The notes below the pieces were generated by a model. That model searched no databases. It was given only the letters and a program-made list of their open reading frames with translations, and was not told the origin of the DNA. A program made the translations under genes and the position numbers. From contig JAHLWR010000002.1 in NCBI GenBank assembly GCA_019057815.1, positions 1 to 64,000 on the forward strand: a stretch of 64,000 nucleotides of DNA, in the 5' to 3' direction. Shown here piece after piece: positions 8,393-16,746 of this stretch (within the stretch, counting starts at the first letter, position 1; the number at the start of each line of letters is the position of its first letter). This DNA is from Candidatus Heimdallarchaeota archaeon (GTDB lineage Archaea > Asgardarchaeota > Heimdallarchaeia > Heimdallarchaeales > Heimdallarchaeaceae).

Positions 8393-8953
8393 ATGGATGA
8401 TGAAAAGAAAATTAGAATTATTGATAAAATAATAGAAATTAACTCAGAAATAAATAAATTTTGGAAAGAATCGCAAGGTTGGGCACCAATTAGCGCAGCT
8501 AAGTTACTAAGTAAATCAAGACTCGATAGACAGGTATCGTTAGTGCACTGTTTAAAGATATGGATAGAAGAACAAGATCTAAACAAAAAGGATGGTAGTC
8601 TTATTCTTGCTTGGACTAATCTTGGAAGTCTTGTAGAAGGAACTATGAAGTTAGTTCTTTCTATCTGGTATGAAACCTATAAGAAAGACATTAATGCAAT
8701 AAAGAAAAAAGGGAAACTAAATGATCCTGACTGTTTACCGCTTGAATCACTTAAGCAATTTTATAAAAAGAGTATTTGGGAACCATGGAAAAAAGAAGAA
8801 TGGAATGATTTTGTAGAACATATACAATACAGAAGAAATGCTATTCATTCCTTCAAACATAGAGAAATAGGAGATTTTGAAGAGTTTTTTTTATATGTTC
8901 AGAAGTATCTAGAGTTTCTAGAAATGATAAATAGAAAATTGCCATACCCTTAA
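8393..8953 (+). CDS. HEPN-like helical protein
   Basis: A 186-aa, mostly helical protein. RRNAIHSFK near residue 155 fits the HEPN RNase signature R-x4-6-H, here with the common RN...H form. The upstream helix TNLGSLVEGTMKLVLSIWY is also typical of HEPN-type or abortive-infection helical bundles. HEPN proteins are often metal-independent RNases or toxins. ATG at 8393 is preferred to TTG at 8387. It follows the YaaC-like gene in the same direction. Similarity is by motif and layout only. Confidence 0.55.
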   Translation: MDDEKKIRIIDKIIEINSEINKFWKESQGWAPISAAKLLSKSRLDRQVSLVHCLKIWIEEQDLNKKDGSLILAWTNLGSLVEGTMKLVLSIWYETYKKDINAIKKKGKLNDPDCLPLESLKQFYKKSIWEPWKKEEWNDFVEHIQYRRNAIHSFKHREIGDFEEFFLYVQKYLEFLEMINRKLPYP

Positions 8954-8984
8954 CTATGAAAAACTAATTAGTTACTATTAGAAG

Positions 8985-9190
8985 TAAATTCAGTAGGCAG
9001 AGTTTGAATCTCTTTTTTCCCTTTCTTATTCCAATTTATTTTTCCTTTCTTGAATTATTCAATAACCAATGCTTAATCCTGAAATCTTTATTTACAACAG
9101 ATTTAGGGATTCAGATAGGTTCATCAGTAAGGTCGTAAATAGTAACATAGAACGATTGTTGAGTCTCAGCAAGAAGACAAATAGAACAAA
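8985..9190 (-). pseudogene. Dead duplicate of the gene at 7202-7423
   Basis: The minus strand reads VTIYDLTDEPI-stop-IPKSVV and then FRIKHWLLNN, which aligns with LAIIDNFTDQAIWVPKSVV and RRIKQWFIDQ of the intact gene. The tryptophan codon has become TGA (about 9111), and a second stop (TAA) follows in the lysine-rich tail. No intact start is visible. An open frame on the opposite strand here (9069-9305) has no coding support. Confidence 0.7.
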
Positions 9191-9279
9191 CGAACATCAC
9201 TTAAGGACACATAATAACTGGTACTGGTTTTTCAATCTAATGAGTATTTTAATAGTAACAGGAAGCTTAGTAGCGGATA

Positions 9280-9507
9280 TCATATTTCTTGCATATGAAC
9301 AATAGACAGAGGGAAAATTACTTCCTCGGAATTAGTTGAATTTAACAATAAATTATATAGGTTCCTTTCTGAACTATCACCTTTTCCCTTAATATGTATT
9401 CTAGATAATCTAATCCAGTGGTTTAAATCCATATAGACATATTTTTTGTTTTTCAAATGATCTCTACTCAATTTGGAAATTTCACAAAGAAATATCTTTC
9501 TCTTCAA
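9280..9507 (-). pseudogene. Truncated PIN-like gene remnant
   Basis: Seventy-five codons with a plausible protein start region and the strand KKYVYMDLNHWIRLSRI, which resembles the first beta-strand and catalytic Asp of PIN-like nucleases (xDxNxWI). The frame ends after HMQEI at TGA, far short of a full domain, and no continuation is visible in other frames before the next remnant at 9190. Most likely the 5' piece of a deleted toxin or nuclease gene. Confidence 0.45.
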
Positions 9508-9606
9508 AGAATAATTCTTGAGTCTTCAAAACAAGTGTAAAAAGTCTCCTTCTTTTAAATGGCAGATGAACAACAACATGTCAGTCTTTTTTCTTTCCTT
9601 CCTTAT

Positions 9607-10074
9607 TTATCTCCATTTCTTGCTTTCTTCTTTACACAGACTGTCCTCATTTATTAGACCTAATTTGATATATAATTCCTCTGCTTTTCTCTCGATCAGT
9701 TTTTCTTCTATTTCTTCTTTTAATAATTTCAGTGTTTCTTCAGGTATCTCGTCCAACTCTTGTTTTATCTCTCTTCTCATTCCTTCTAACACTCTTTCAC
9801 TTATTTTCCCTAATATGTACTCATATGGCATTATCACCGCTATCAATCCTATTGTTATCCCTATTGTCATCACTACCCCCACCACTCTTGCTATTACTAT
9901 CACTATTGCTATAACTGTTCCCTCTTCTTTATACCAGAATGCTATTACTGTCACTATTACACTTATTATTACATATACTCCCCATTGCCCTATCTCTGTC
10001 CAATGAAAGAACTTTCTTTCCCTTTTTTCCATCCTTTTTACATATTCTCTCGCTATCTCTATTTCGCTTCTCAC
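9607..10074 (-). CDS. Small membrane protein with coiled-coil tail
   Basis: A 155-aa protein: a basic/acidic N-terminal helix (~1-25), hydrophobic stretches around residues 30-48 and 52-80 (two or three membrane helices rich in Val/Ile), and a charged helical C-terminus. The GTG start at 10074 directly follows the TAA of the upstream gene (10077-10075), so the two are translationally coupled. Codon use is strikingly purine-rich compared with neighbours, which suggests transfer or strong composition bias. Function unknown. Confidence 0.65.
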   Translation of the reverse strand: MRSEIEIAREYVKRMEKRERKFFHWTEIGQWGVYVIISVIVTVIAFWYKEEGTVIAIVIVIARVVGVVMTIGITIGLIAVIMPYEYILGKISERVLEGMRREIKQELDEIPEETLKLLKEEIEEKLIERKAEELYIKLGLINEDSLCKEESKKWR

Positions 10075-10392
10075 TTAACTCATCCCTTCTGTCAGTATTT
10101 TTCCTACTGCTCTTGTCGTCATCATAAACGTTTTTTTCAATTCTTCTTGCTCATATATCAGTTCATGTAAATTCTTTAGCGATATCTCTCTCTTGTTCTC
10201 ATCTACTAGCTTTATCTCTATCCCCCATCCTCTTCCTTCCCTTTTTTCTTCTTCCATTTGTTCCTTCTGCTCTTCTATGAATCTTGCTAATATTTTCTCT
10301 AGTCTTTCACTGTTCCTTACCTTGTATTTTGCTATCTCTATACTCTTCTCTTCTTTTCCCCCATATATTTTCAGTATCATTCCCCACGTCAT
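10075..10392 (-). CDS. Unknown charged helical protein, duplicated family
   Basis: A 105-aa soluble protein, rich in Glu/Lys/Arg, with a central coiled-coil-like helix and a conserved end MMTTRAVGKILTEGMS. First gene of a two-gene unit with the membrane protein at 9607-10074. A TATA-like TATAAAAAGG lies about 35-45 bp upstream on the minus strand (around 10430). A frameshifted copy at 1024-1330 keeps about 155 nt at roughly 93% identity, so the duplication is recent. Function unknown. Confidence 0.65.
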   Translation of the reverse strand: MTWGMILKIYGGKEEKSIEIAKYKVRNSERLEKILARFIEEQKEQMEEEKREGRGWGIEIKLVDENKREISLKNLHELIYEQEELKKTFMMTTRAVGKILTEGMS

Positions 10393-10843
10393 TTCTCTTC
10401 TATCTTTTTATCTCTCATTTCCTTTTTATACTAGGCTAGTTTTCCCTACATCTAAATTGTGTTTTTCTCTATTCCCTGTAAACTACCACTAACCCTACCC
10501 TTTTTTTTAATTCTTGATGTATTACTTCAATTAATTCCGTCTTTACTAGTAAGCTCAATTAATAATCTTGCAAAAAAAATAATTTTTCTAACATCCTCAG
10601 TCGTTTCTTACTATCGCGACTAGATACATTAGTAGTCGTCTCTAACATACGACAACATTACCAAAAAGTATTTTTACGCTCTCTACTTACTCAATGGTTT
10701 TTTCTTCTAGAACGATTCAACAATTTAGTCGAATACTTTCCTCGACAAAAGAATCCCCCTTATAAAACTATCTGTTGACCTGAAAAATCATAAATTACTA
10801 ATTTACGTATTTTTTATATATATATCAATTAGAAGATTGTACA
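10393..10843. other. Intergenic, island boundary
   Basis: About 450 bp between divergent genes. It holds the minus-strand TATA box near 10430 and, at the right end, a TATA run (about 10809-10825) for the secernin-like gene at 10844. No open frame with coding character and no RNA fold was seen. The base bias of the 9607-10392 unit stops here. Confidence 0.5.
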
Positions 10844-12241
10844 ATGTGTGATACTGTAGTAGCTATTGGAAACTCAACAAAAGATGGGAGCGTAATTCTT
10901 GGTAAGAACTCAAATAGGGTAGTCAATGAAACTCATAACATTGAGTATATTAAGGGAAAGAAAAATACTCGTAATTCAAAAGTAAAATGCTCTTTTATGT
11001 CTATTCCACAAATAGAGCAGACTTTTGATGTTCTTCTTCTTAAGCCTTTTTGGATTTTTGGTTGCGAAATGGGAGCTAATGAGTTTGGTGTAACAATAGG
11101 TAATGAAGCTGTTTATGCTAAAGAACCTCTCAGAGACAAAGGATTACTTGGTATGGATTTAATGAGATTAGCTCTTGAACGCTCAAAAACCGCAAAAGAC
11201 GCATTAGAAATAATCATATCATTATTGGAAAAATATGGACAGGGGGGGCAACATTCGTATAACATCAAAGGAAGAGATTATCATAATTCTTACATTATTG
11301 CAGATTCAAAAGAAGCTTGGGTTCTAGAAACCGCTGACAGATTTTGGATTGTTGAAAAGGTAAAAAACATACGAACAATTTCAAATACATTGTCCATTGG
11401 GATCGAGTATGATTTAATACATCCAGAGCTCATACAACACGCAATTAATAGAGGATTCTGCAAGTCTGAAGAAGATTTTCATTTTTCTAATTGTTTCATT
11501 CCAAAATTCAGGCTTTACCATGCGGTTAAGGAATCACAGCCTAGATCTCAGTTTTTCACTAAAGGTAAACAGAGAATGGAATGTACTACTGCACTCTTGC
11601 TGAAAAATAAAGGTAAGATTTCACCTGAAAATATAATGACTATTTTACGAAATCACAACATTTCTCCTAAAGACGAAGAAAAATGGTCTCCATCAAAAGC
11701 AACAGCAAAGAGTCTTTGTCACCATGCAACTGGGATGACTCTTCCTGATAATACTGTTGGTTCTCTTGTATCTCATATAAAAAAGGACATACAAATCCAT
11801 TGGGTAACAGGAACATCTGCACCTTGTATAAGTACCTTTAAACCAATATTTATGCCAGAGCCTGGATTTAAAATAAAACAGAAGCTTGGTGGATCCACCT
11901 ATGATTCAGAAAGCATCTGGTGGCAACATGAAAAACTGCATAGGTTAGTATTATTGGATTATCAGAATAGAATAAATGTTTTCAACGACGAAAGAAACAA
12001 ACTTGAAAATAAGTTTCTGAAAAAAACATATAACCTATTATCAAAAATTTCAGGAAAGCCATTAGCAAAAGATATTGAAAAGATGACTAAAATAACCAAA
12101 GATTCTTTTAAAGAAAGTAGAGAAAAAACTGATGAATGGATAACAAGAGTACAGTATCTTCCTATAGAATCAAAGACAAGAATTCTCTACAGAAGATGGT
12201 GGAATAAATTTAATAAAACTGACCAATTGAAAATCAATTGA
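10844..12241 (+). CDS. Secernin-like C69-family peptidase
   Basis: A 465-aa protein starting MCDTVVAIGNSTKDG and continuing with GKNSNR, the hallmark of C69 dipeptidases/secernins. Cys2 becomes the N-terminal nucleophile after Met removal or autoprocessing (Ntn-hydrolase fold). Further C69 features are ANEFGVTIGNEAV, a central GQGGQHSYN and a Trp-rich C-terminal part. Substrates in this family are small peptides; eukaryotic secernins have other, less clear roles. TATA about 25 bp upstream of a start with little leader. No signal peptide, so cytoplasmic. Confidence 0.85.
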   Translation: MCDTVVAIGNSTKDGSVILGKNSNRVVNETHNIEYIKGKKNTRNSKVKCSFMSIPQIEQTFDVLLLKPFWIFGCEMGANEFGVTIGNEAVYAKEPLRDKGLLGMDLMRLALERSKTAKDALEIIISLLEKYGQGGQHSYNIKGRDYHNSYIIADSKEAWVLETADRFWIVEKVKNIRTISNTLSIGIEYDLIHPELIQHAINRGFCKSEEDFHFSNCFIPKFRLYHAVKESQPRSQFFTKGKQRMECTTALLLKNKGKISPENIMTILRNHNISPKDEEKWSPSKATAKSLCHHATGMTLPDNTVGSLVSHIKKDIQIHWVTGTSAPCISTFKPIFMPEPGFKIKQKLGGSTYDSESIWWQHEKLHRLVLLDYQNRINVFNDERNKLENKFLKKTYNLLSKISGKPLAKDIEKMTKITKDSFKESREKTDEWITRVQYLPIESKTRILYRRWWNKFNKTDQLKIN

Positions 12242-12248
12242 AAATGAA

Positions 12249-12319
12249 GCGTGAATTCAGAGTGCCAGTTGATGTCATAGGTAGACCTCCAACGGTAAAA
12301 CCTTCGTCATAATCCACGC
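12249..12319 (-). ncRNA. C/D-box sRNA, guides match SSU rRNA 530 loop
   Basis: On the minus strand: an 8-bp terminal stem (GCGUGGAU with AUUCACGC, one G-U pair), C box AUGACGA (12310-12304), a degenerate D', C'-like AUGACAU (12278-12272), an 11-nt guide and D box CUGA (12260-12257). The D guide CAACUGGCACU pairs with GUGCCAG and the C-side guide AGGUUUUACCGU pairs with CGGUAANACC. Both are parts of the universal SSU GUGCCAGCxGCCGCGGUAA region (E. coli 515-533). Two guides to one conserved rRNA segment is typical of archaeal 2'-O-methylation sRNAs working with L7Ae, Nop5 and fibrillarin. The D' box is weak. Confidence 0.7.
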
Positions 12320-12407
12320 TGAACTCTATTTGAAGTTTCATAAAATAAAGTTTGTTATCACAATTCTAGCAACATATAAATATTTGTTGGGCTAATAAAA
12401 CAAATTA

Positions 12408-14162
12408 ATGAAGAAAATTGTACATCAATTCTTAGAAAAAAAATATCTTGAAACAAAGAAAGTTCATCAGTTACCCCAACTCTTTGAAAGATATAAAATA
12501 GTAAATAAATCATTGGTTACAGAATATCAAGAAGAATACTCCGGTTCTCAGATGTTAATTATTTCTGCTCTTTATAGTTCAGATTATATTATTACTTCTT
12601 CAGAAATAAGATTTGAGTTAGAAGATTCAGGTCGAAGGAAAGAAATAATTGAATTCTGGCAGTCTCTTTCTATTTCAAAAGAAAAAGATTGGCATGAATT
12701 AACACACCTCGTAGCTTTTACATACAGCATTGCTTCATTATTGAGAAAAAGATATTATTTTCAATTAGATAAAGGAATTAAAAAGGAGATAGCTGCAGAA
12801 CAAATCGCTGACTTCTTTTTAAGACACCTCTTGGAATTTTGTGTACAAAAATTTCCTGACATACCATTTGGATGGTTTGCATTTTTAAGTGAAACTGCAC
12901 TTTGTAGATCGGTTTTTTCTGAAATTATTACAAGAAGAAGTGAAACCATTCAAAATATACCTTCAGATGAAAGAGGATTAATTTCTCATCTCATTATGAA
13001 TCACCTTGTTACCGAACTTGAAAAGGAAACTAACAAATCTGTACCAATTCCCTATATCAAAGAAACTAGCATCTTTTACTTATTCACTTGTGATGAAGGA
13101 GGAAAGAAAAATGAGTATACATGCTCTAACATGAAAACCAGTGCCGAAAAAGCCATTCTTAAAGAGTTCCGTAAGTGTACTCCATTGATGGATTCGAATT
13201 ACCCACACATACTAAAGTATATCAGAACCAATTGTAAATATTCGAACCAATCTCCTCTATATAATCATTTTATTGTCCACGCTAAGTCAGGAAATTCTGA
13301 AGGGTGGGTTTCACTTTTATCACCTGTTGATGATATAAATCTAAGTATGATAGAATCACTTCTGCAAATGAAGTTAGAAGACATCAAATCATTCAACAAT
13401 TTGAAAAACAAACTACCTCCTGTAAACTACACCAAGGAGAAAGAAGCTGAGAGAGAAGAAATTGTTGAAATTATTCAAAAAGAAGAAACAAAAGGATTTT
13501 TCTCCAAATTTTTCTCCAAATTTAGGAAGAAAAAAGATACACTGGAAGAAGCTAAAACAGAAGAGAAAAAACCTTTTGATACTTGGAAGAAACTCATTAT
13601 GGAAGAATTGCTAGTTGCAAGCGTTGGTGGAATCAATCTTGGAATTGACTTTTATGATGACTATAGAGAGAATCAGTTTGTTATTAGCGGTGTTGTCGAA
13701 TCTGAAATAAAAGAAATTAACCCTACGGTATTCTACTCGGAAAAAGTCGTTTCTTTCCCCTCTGATTTATTAGATCCAATCATCATGTTAGTGAATTTAA
13801 GCAGAAATTGGACCAACCTAGTAACTAACCAAGAACCAATTTATGCCATTCCTGAAGAAGCTTTTTACTTAGATTCAGCTAATATAGAAGCACTAAGGTT
13901 GGCTGAATTTGTTATAGGAGATGACGGTCTCATTGGTATTCTAGCTGATAAATATGTAAAAAGTATAGTACTTATAGCCAAAGATGAACCAATATACAAA
14001 CGCCAACAAATACAGAAGAAAGTAAGGGAGCTGTTAAGTGCATATCAATCTAGAAAAAATTACAGCATTGTAGATGCTGGGAAAAGAACACTTTCTAGAG
14101 AGATAAATTGGGATAATGTTAACACTAGTTATGAAAAGCATCCACTCTTTTACAGGAAATGA
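12408..14162 (+). CDS. Unknown 584-aa two-domain protein
   Basis: I do not recognise a family. The N-terminal ~330 residues are mainly helical. A basic linker (KGFFSKFFSKFRKKKD, ~363-378, flanked by Glu/Lys stretches) leads to a mixed alpha/beta C-terminal domain with LLVASVGGINLGIDFYDDY and DGLIGILADKY. No membrane segment or signal peptide. It stands alone with its own TATA-like element (ACATATAAATATT, about 30 bp upstream). The C-terminal part could be a peptidase- or roadblock-like fold, but nothing visible settles it. Confidence 0.6.
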   Translation: MKKIVHQFLEKKYLETKKVHQLPQLFERYKIVNKSLVTEYQEEYSGSQMLIISALYSSDYIITSSEIRFELEDSGRRKEIIEFWQSLSISKEKDWHELTHLVAFTYSIASLLRKRYYFQLDKGIKKEIAAEQIADFFLRHLLEFCVQKFPDIPFGWFAFLSETALCRSVFSEIITRRSETIQNIPSDERGLISHLIMNHLVTELEKETNKSVPIPYIKETSIFYLFTCDEGGKKNEYTCSNMKTSAEKAILKEFRKCTPLMDSNYPHILKYIRTNCKYSNQSPLYNHFIVHAKSGNSEGWVSLLSPVDDINLSMIESLLQMKLEDIKSFNNLKNKLPPVNYTKEKEAEREEIVEIIQKEETKGFFSKFFSKFRKKKDTLEEAKTEEKKPFDTWKKLIMEELLVASVGGINLGIDFYDDYRENQFVISGVVESEIKEINPTVFYSEKVVSFPSDLLDPIIMLVNLSRNWTNLVTNQEPIYAIPEEAFYLDSANIEALRLAEFVIGDDGLIGILADKYVKSIVLIAKDEPIYKRQQIQKKVRELLSAYQSRKNYSIVDAGKRTLSREINWDNVNTSYEKHPLFYRK

Positions 14163-14254
14163 GTCTTTTTCTTCCTTTTCTCTTTTTGCGGATAGAACTA
14201 TTAGAAATTAAATAAAAGGTAACTTATACTTTAGATTAGCGAAGGGTACCATAA

Positions 14255-15052
14255 ATGATTGACTACTTACAAACAGCTAATCACTATTTTGCTAAAGGAA
14301 ATGAAAACTTTGCAAGTGGAGACTATCTAAATAGCATTAAGGATTTAATATATGCCGAACAAATTTTTTCAACCCATGGAAACAATGAAAATGCTGCTAA
14401 TAGTTTGTACATTTTATCCATAGTTTATTCGAAAGTTGGGCAACTAGATCAATCTTTCAAGATAACAAAACAAGCGTATTTTGCTTTTAAGAAACTTAGA
14501 GAGAATGAAAAAATAGCAGAATGTGCTCTTAATCTTGGGAATTTCTACAGAGAGAGAGGAAAATTCAAAGAAAGCAAGCTATTTCTAGTTGAATCCATTG
14601 ACCTATTTATTAAATCAAAGAATTTCGAAAAGCTTGCTGATTCATGGAAAAGTTTAGGTCTTACTTACCAAACAGATTTAATGGAAAACTCTGAACACCC
14701 AAATCACATTGTTAATGCATATAAAACAGCTATTGAATTTTATAAGAAGGGAAAAAATAACAAGAAACAAGCGCTCACTGAGTTTGATTTGGGACAATTG
14801 TTGCTATCACATTCAAAAAATGACAAAGCGATTAAGTATTTAACAGCAGCATATATATTCTTCTCAAAACAGAATGATTTTGATTACACAATAACTCTCT
14901 GCCTTCAATTAGGGAGAATGCATCTAGAAACAGGAAAAAAAAGTAAAGCTGAACATTTCTTCAATCAAGGATTAACAATAATGAAGAAAAATGGAGTCCA
15001 TTTGGAATCTATAGAACAACTTCAGACAACAATTAACTCATTAAATATCTAA
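14255..15052 (+). CDS. TPR-repeat protein
   Basis: A 265-aa protein made of about six helix-turn-helix repeats of ~40 residues with TPR consensus positions, e.g. AANSLYILSIVYSKVGQLDQ, AECALNLGNFYRERGKF and ALTEFDLGQLLLSHSKNDKA. Kinesin-light-chain/NPHP3-like TPRs usually bind peptides or assemble complexes. No extra domain. It converges with the gene at 15068-16675, another repeat protein, with only 15 nt between the two stops. Confidence 0.8.
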   Translation: MIDYLQTANHYFAKGNENFASGDYLNSIKDLIYAEQIFSTHGNNENAANSLYILSIVYSKVGQLDQSFKITKQAYFAFKKLRENEKIAECALNLGNFYRERGKFKESKLFLVESIDLFIKSKNFEKLADSWKSLGLTYQTDLMENSEHPNHIVNAYKTAIEFYKKGKNNKKQALTEFDLGQLLLSHSKNDKAIKYLTAAYIFFSKQNDFDYTITLCLQLGRMHLETGKKSKAEHFFNQGLTIMKKNGVHLESIEQLQTTINSLNI

Positions 15053-15067
15053 TCCTTATTGAGAACA

Positions 15068-16675
15068 CTACTTCTTTCTTCTCTTCAATAGTATATGTTC
15101 AAATCTAACGTTTACTTCATCACTTACACTCAGAATTTCAATTTTCCTGAATTTCTGTGGAGCTTTGATTAAATCATAAAGAAACTTAGCATCAAAGTCT
15201 TCAAAGTGTTTCTTTTTAAGAACTGTTTTAGGTACTAAATGACCTAGAATTTGATACCCAGAAAAGACATTTTTAGATTTTTTCGCGGCTTTCTTCTCTT
15301 TAAGTGTTGAACCTACCATTAGCAGCGATAATAATTCATCGTTTTGATTTATTGCATTTATCACAATTATTTCCATATTGGTTAGAACATCGCTTTTTGA
15401 ATTCTGATAGCAAAATTCAAGAATTGTTTGTTTAACGTCAACTTTACCTTTAATAGCAGGATATAGTACCTTCTTGAACATTTCACGACTTAAACCGAAA
15501 ACTGCATCTGAATCACTTACTGAATTTCTATATTCTACATAATTGCCTTTTTTTCCCAGAAGAGTTGAAGCATCATTTTTAATTCTCAGTCTTTTTAGCT
15601 TGTTAGAGACATTGGAAGATGAAACAAGATCGTAAATCATACTAACACCAATAGTTTTAGATATTGAAAAAGCATAATTTTTACTTAGTTCTCGCTGTGT
15701 TTCAGAATCTAGGGTATCTGTTAAAGAGAGAGCTTTCTCAAGATAAATCAATGCATAGCTATGATTGTTGTAATCCCCCATACCAGTGGCTAAAGCAGCA
15801 TAATAATCAACTTGTTTACTAACTTTTAATTTCTCAATCAATTTTTCAACCTTAGCAACAAAAATAGATAATTGTTTATCTGAAATCTTTAAAATGTTTA
15901 CCAATATTGAAAGACGTCTTTTTGCTTCTTGTGGGTCTTGAATTTTTTGAATCGTGTTTAACACTACATCAACTCCTTTCTCAATTATTGATTGATATTT
16001 GGAAACTACGATTAATCCTGGATTCTCAGAAAAAAGATGTAGAAAGAAGTCTGTCGGCATTATTAATTTGTCATTTGGATATGGATGTGTTGTTATTATA
16101 TTTATGATATTAGAGCAATAATTAGCAGCTTTTGTATAATCTTTATTGAAAAGATGTATTAAACCTAAATTTACATCACAAAAAACAATGTTTTCATACA
16201 AATCGTGCTTTTGAGCAAGTTCTTTAGATTGTAATAAGTACTGACAAGATTTATCCTTTTCTAGAGTTCTATAAATTATGAATAAACGATTCCAAACTCT
16301 TATCTGATACTGTGGGTCGTCAAATTTTGCTGCAACTGTTTGTGCTTTCTTTGCTGCTTTCTCTGCCCCTTGAAAATCATTAACTAGCATAAATGAATCT
16401 GTTAACACTAAGTAGAAAGGAATGTAAAACCTCTTCGAAACCAAAGTTAGCAGGGGTTTTACTGCTTTCAAGATAATTAGAGCTTCAGTTCTTTTTTCTT
16501 TATTAAGAAACTCTTTACTCTCTTTTAAAAAATAGTCTACTAAATCATCATAAGTATAGCCTTGATCTAAGTTCAAATCTGACAGAATCTTTTGAAAGCT
16601 TTCTTTATCTTTTACTTGTGTTACTAATTCTGAAATTTTTATTCCTTTCAAGTACTTATGCAAAGAAGGGCTCAT
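15068..16675 (-). CDS. Helical-repeat (TPR-like) protein
   Basis: A 535-aa soluble protein. Residues ~50-330 have the A/Y/L spacing of degenerate TPRs (QGAEKAAKKAQTVAAKFDD, YENIVFCDVNLGLIHLFNKD). The C-terminal part is alpha/beta and ends in a basic tail. The protein shares no obvious pairwise identity with the TPR gene it converges on. hisS is transcribed in the same direction upstream (71 bp gap), so read-through is possible. Function unknown; likely scaffold. Confidence 0.6.
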   Translation of the reverse strand: MSPSLHKYLKGIKISELVTQVKDKESFQKILSDLNLDQGYTYDDLVDYFLKESKEFLNKEKRTEALIILKAVKPLLTLVSKRFYIPFYLVLTDSFMLVNDFQGAEKAAKKAQTVAAKFDDPQYQIRVWNRLFIIYRTLEKDKSCQYLLQSKELAQKHDLYENIVFCDVNLGLIHLFNKDYTKAANYCSNIINIITTHPYPNDKLIMPTDFFLHLFSENPGLIVVSKYQSIIEKGVDVVLNTIQKIQDPQEAKRRLSILVNILKISDKQLSIFVAKVEKLIEKLKVSKQVDYYAALATGMGDYNNHSYALIYLEKALSLTDTLDSETQRELSKNYAFSISKTIGVSMIYDLVSSSNVSNKLKRLRIKNDASTLLGKKGNYVEYRNSVSDSDAVFGLSREMFKKVLYPAIKGKVDVKQTILEFCYQNSKSDVLTNMEIIVINAINQNDELLSLLMVGSTLKEKKAAKKSKNVFSGYQILGHLVPKTVLKKKHFEDFDAKFLYDLIKAPQKFRKIEILSVSDEVNVRFEHILLKRRKK

Positions 16676-16746
16676 TATGAGTAAGTTTTTGAAAAGGTTA
16701 AATTTGTTTTGTTTTATCCTAAAACAAGAAAAAGTATGTAGAAAGA

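Noticed and set aside
9100-9120. TGA in place of a conserved Trp codon, as a hint of TGA reassignment
   Set aside because: TGA ends many intact genes here (for example the dehydratase set), and this copy carries a second stop, so it is a dead gene.
9069-9305. 78-codon plus-strand frame
   Set aside because: It runs antisense to two pseudogene remnants, which explain the sequence better.
9518-10492. Several long plus-strand frames full of Ser, Leu and Ile
   Set aside because: Mirror images of the purine-rich minus-strand genes at 9607-10392.
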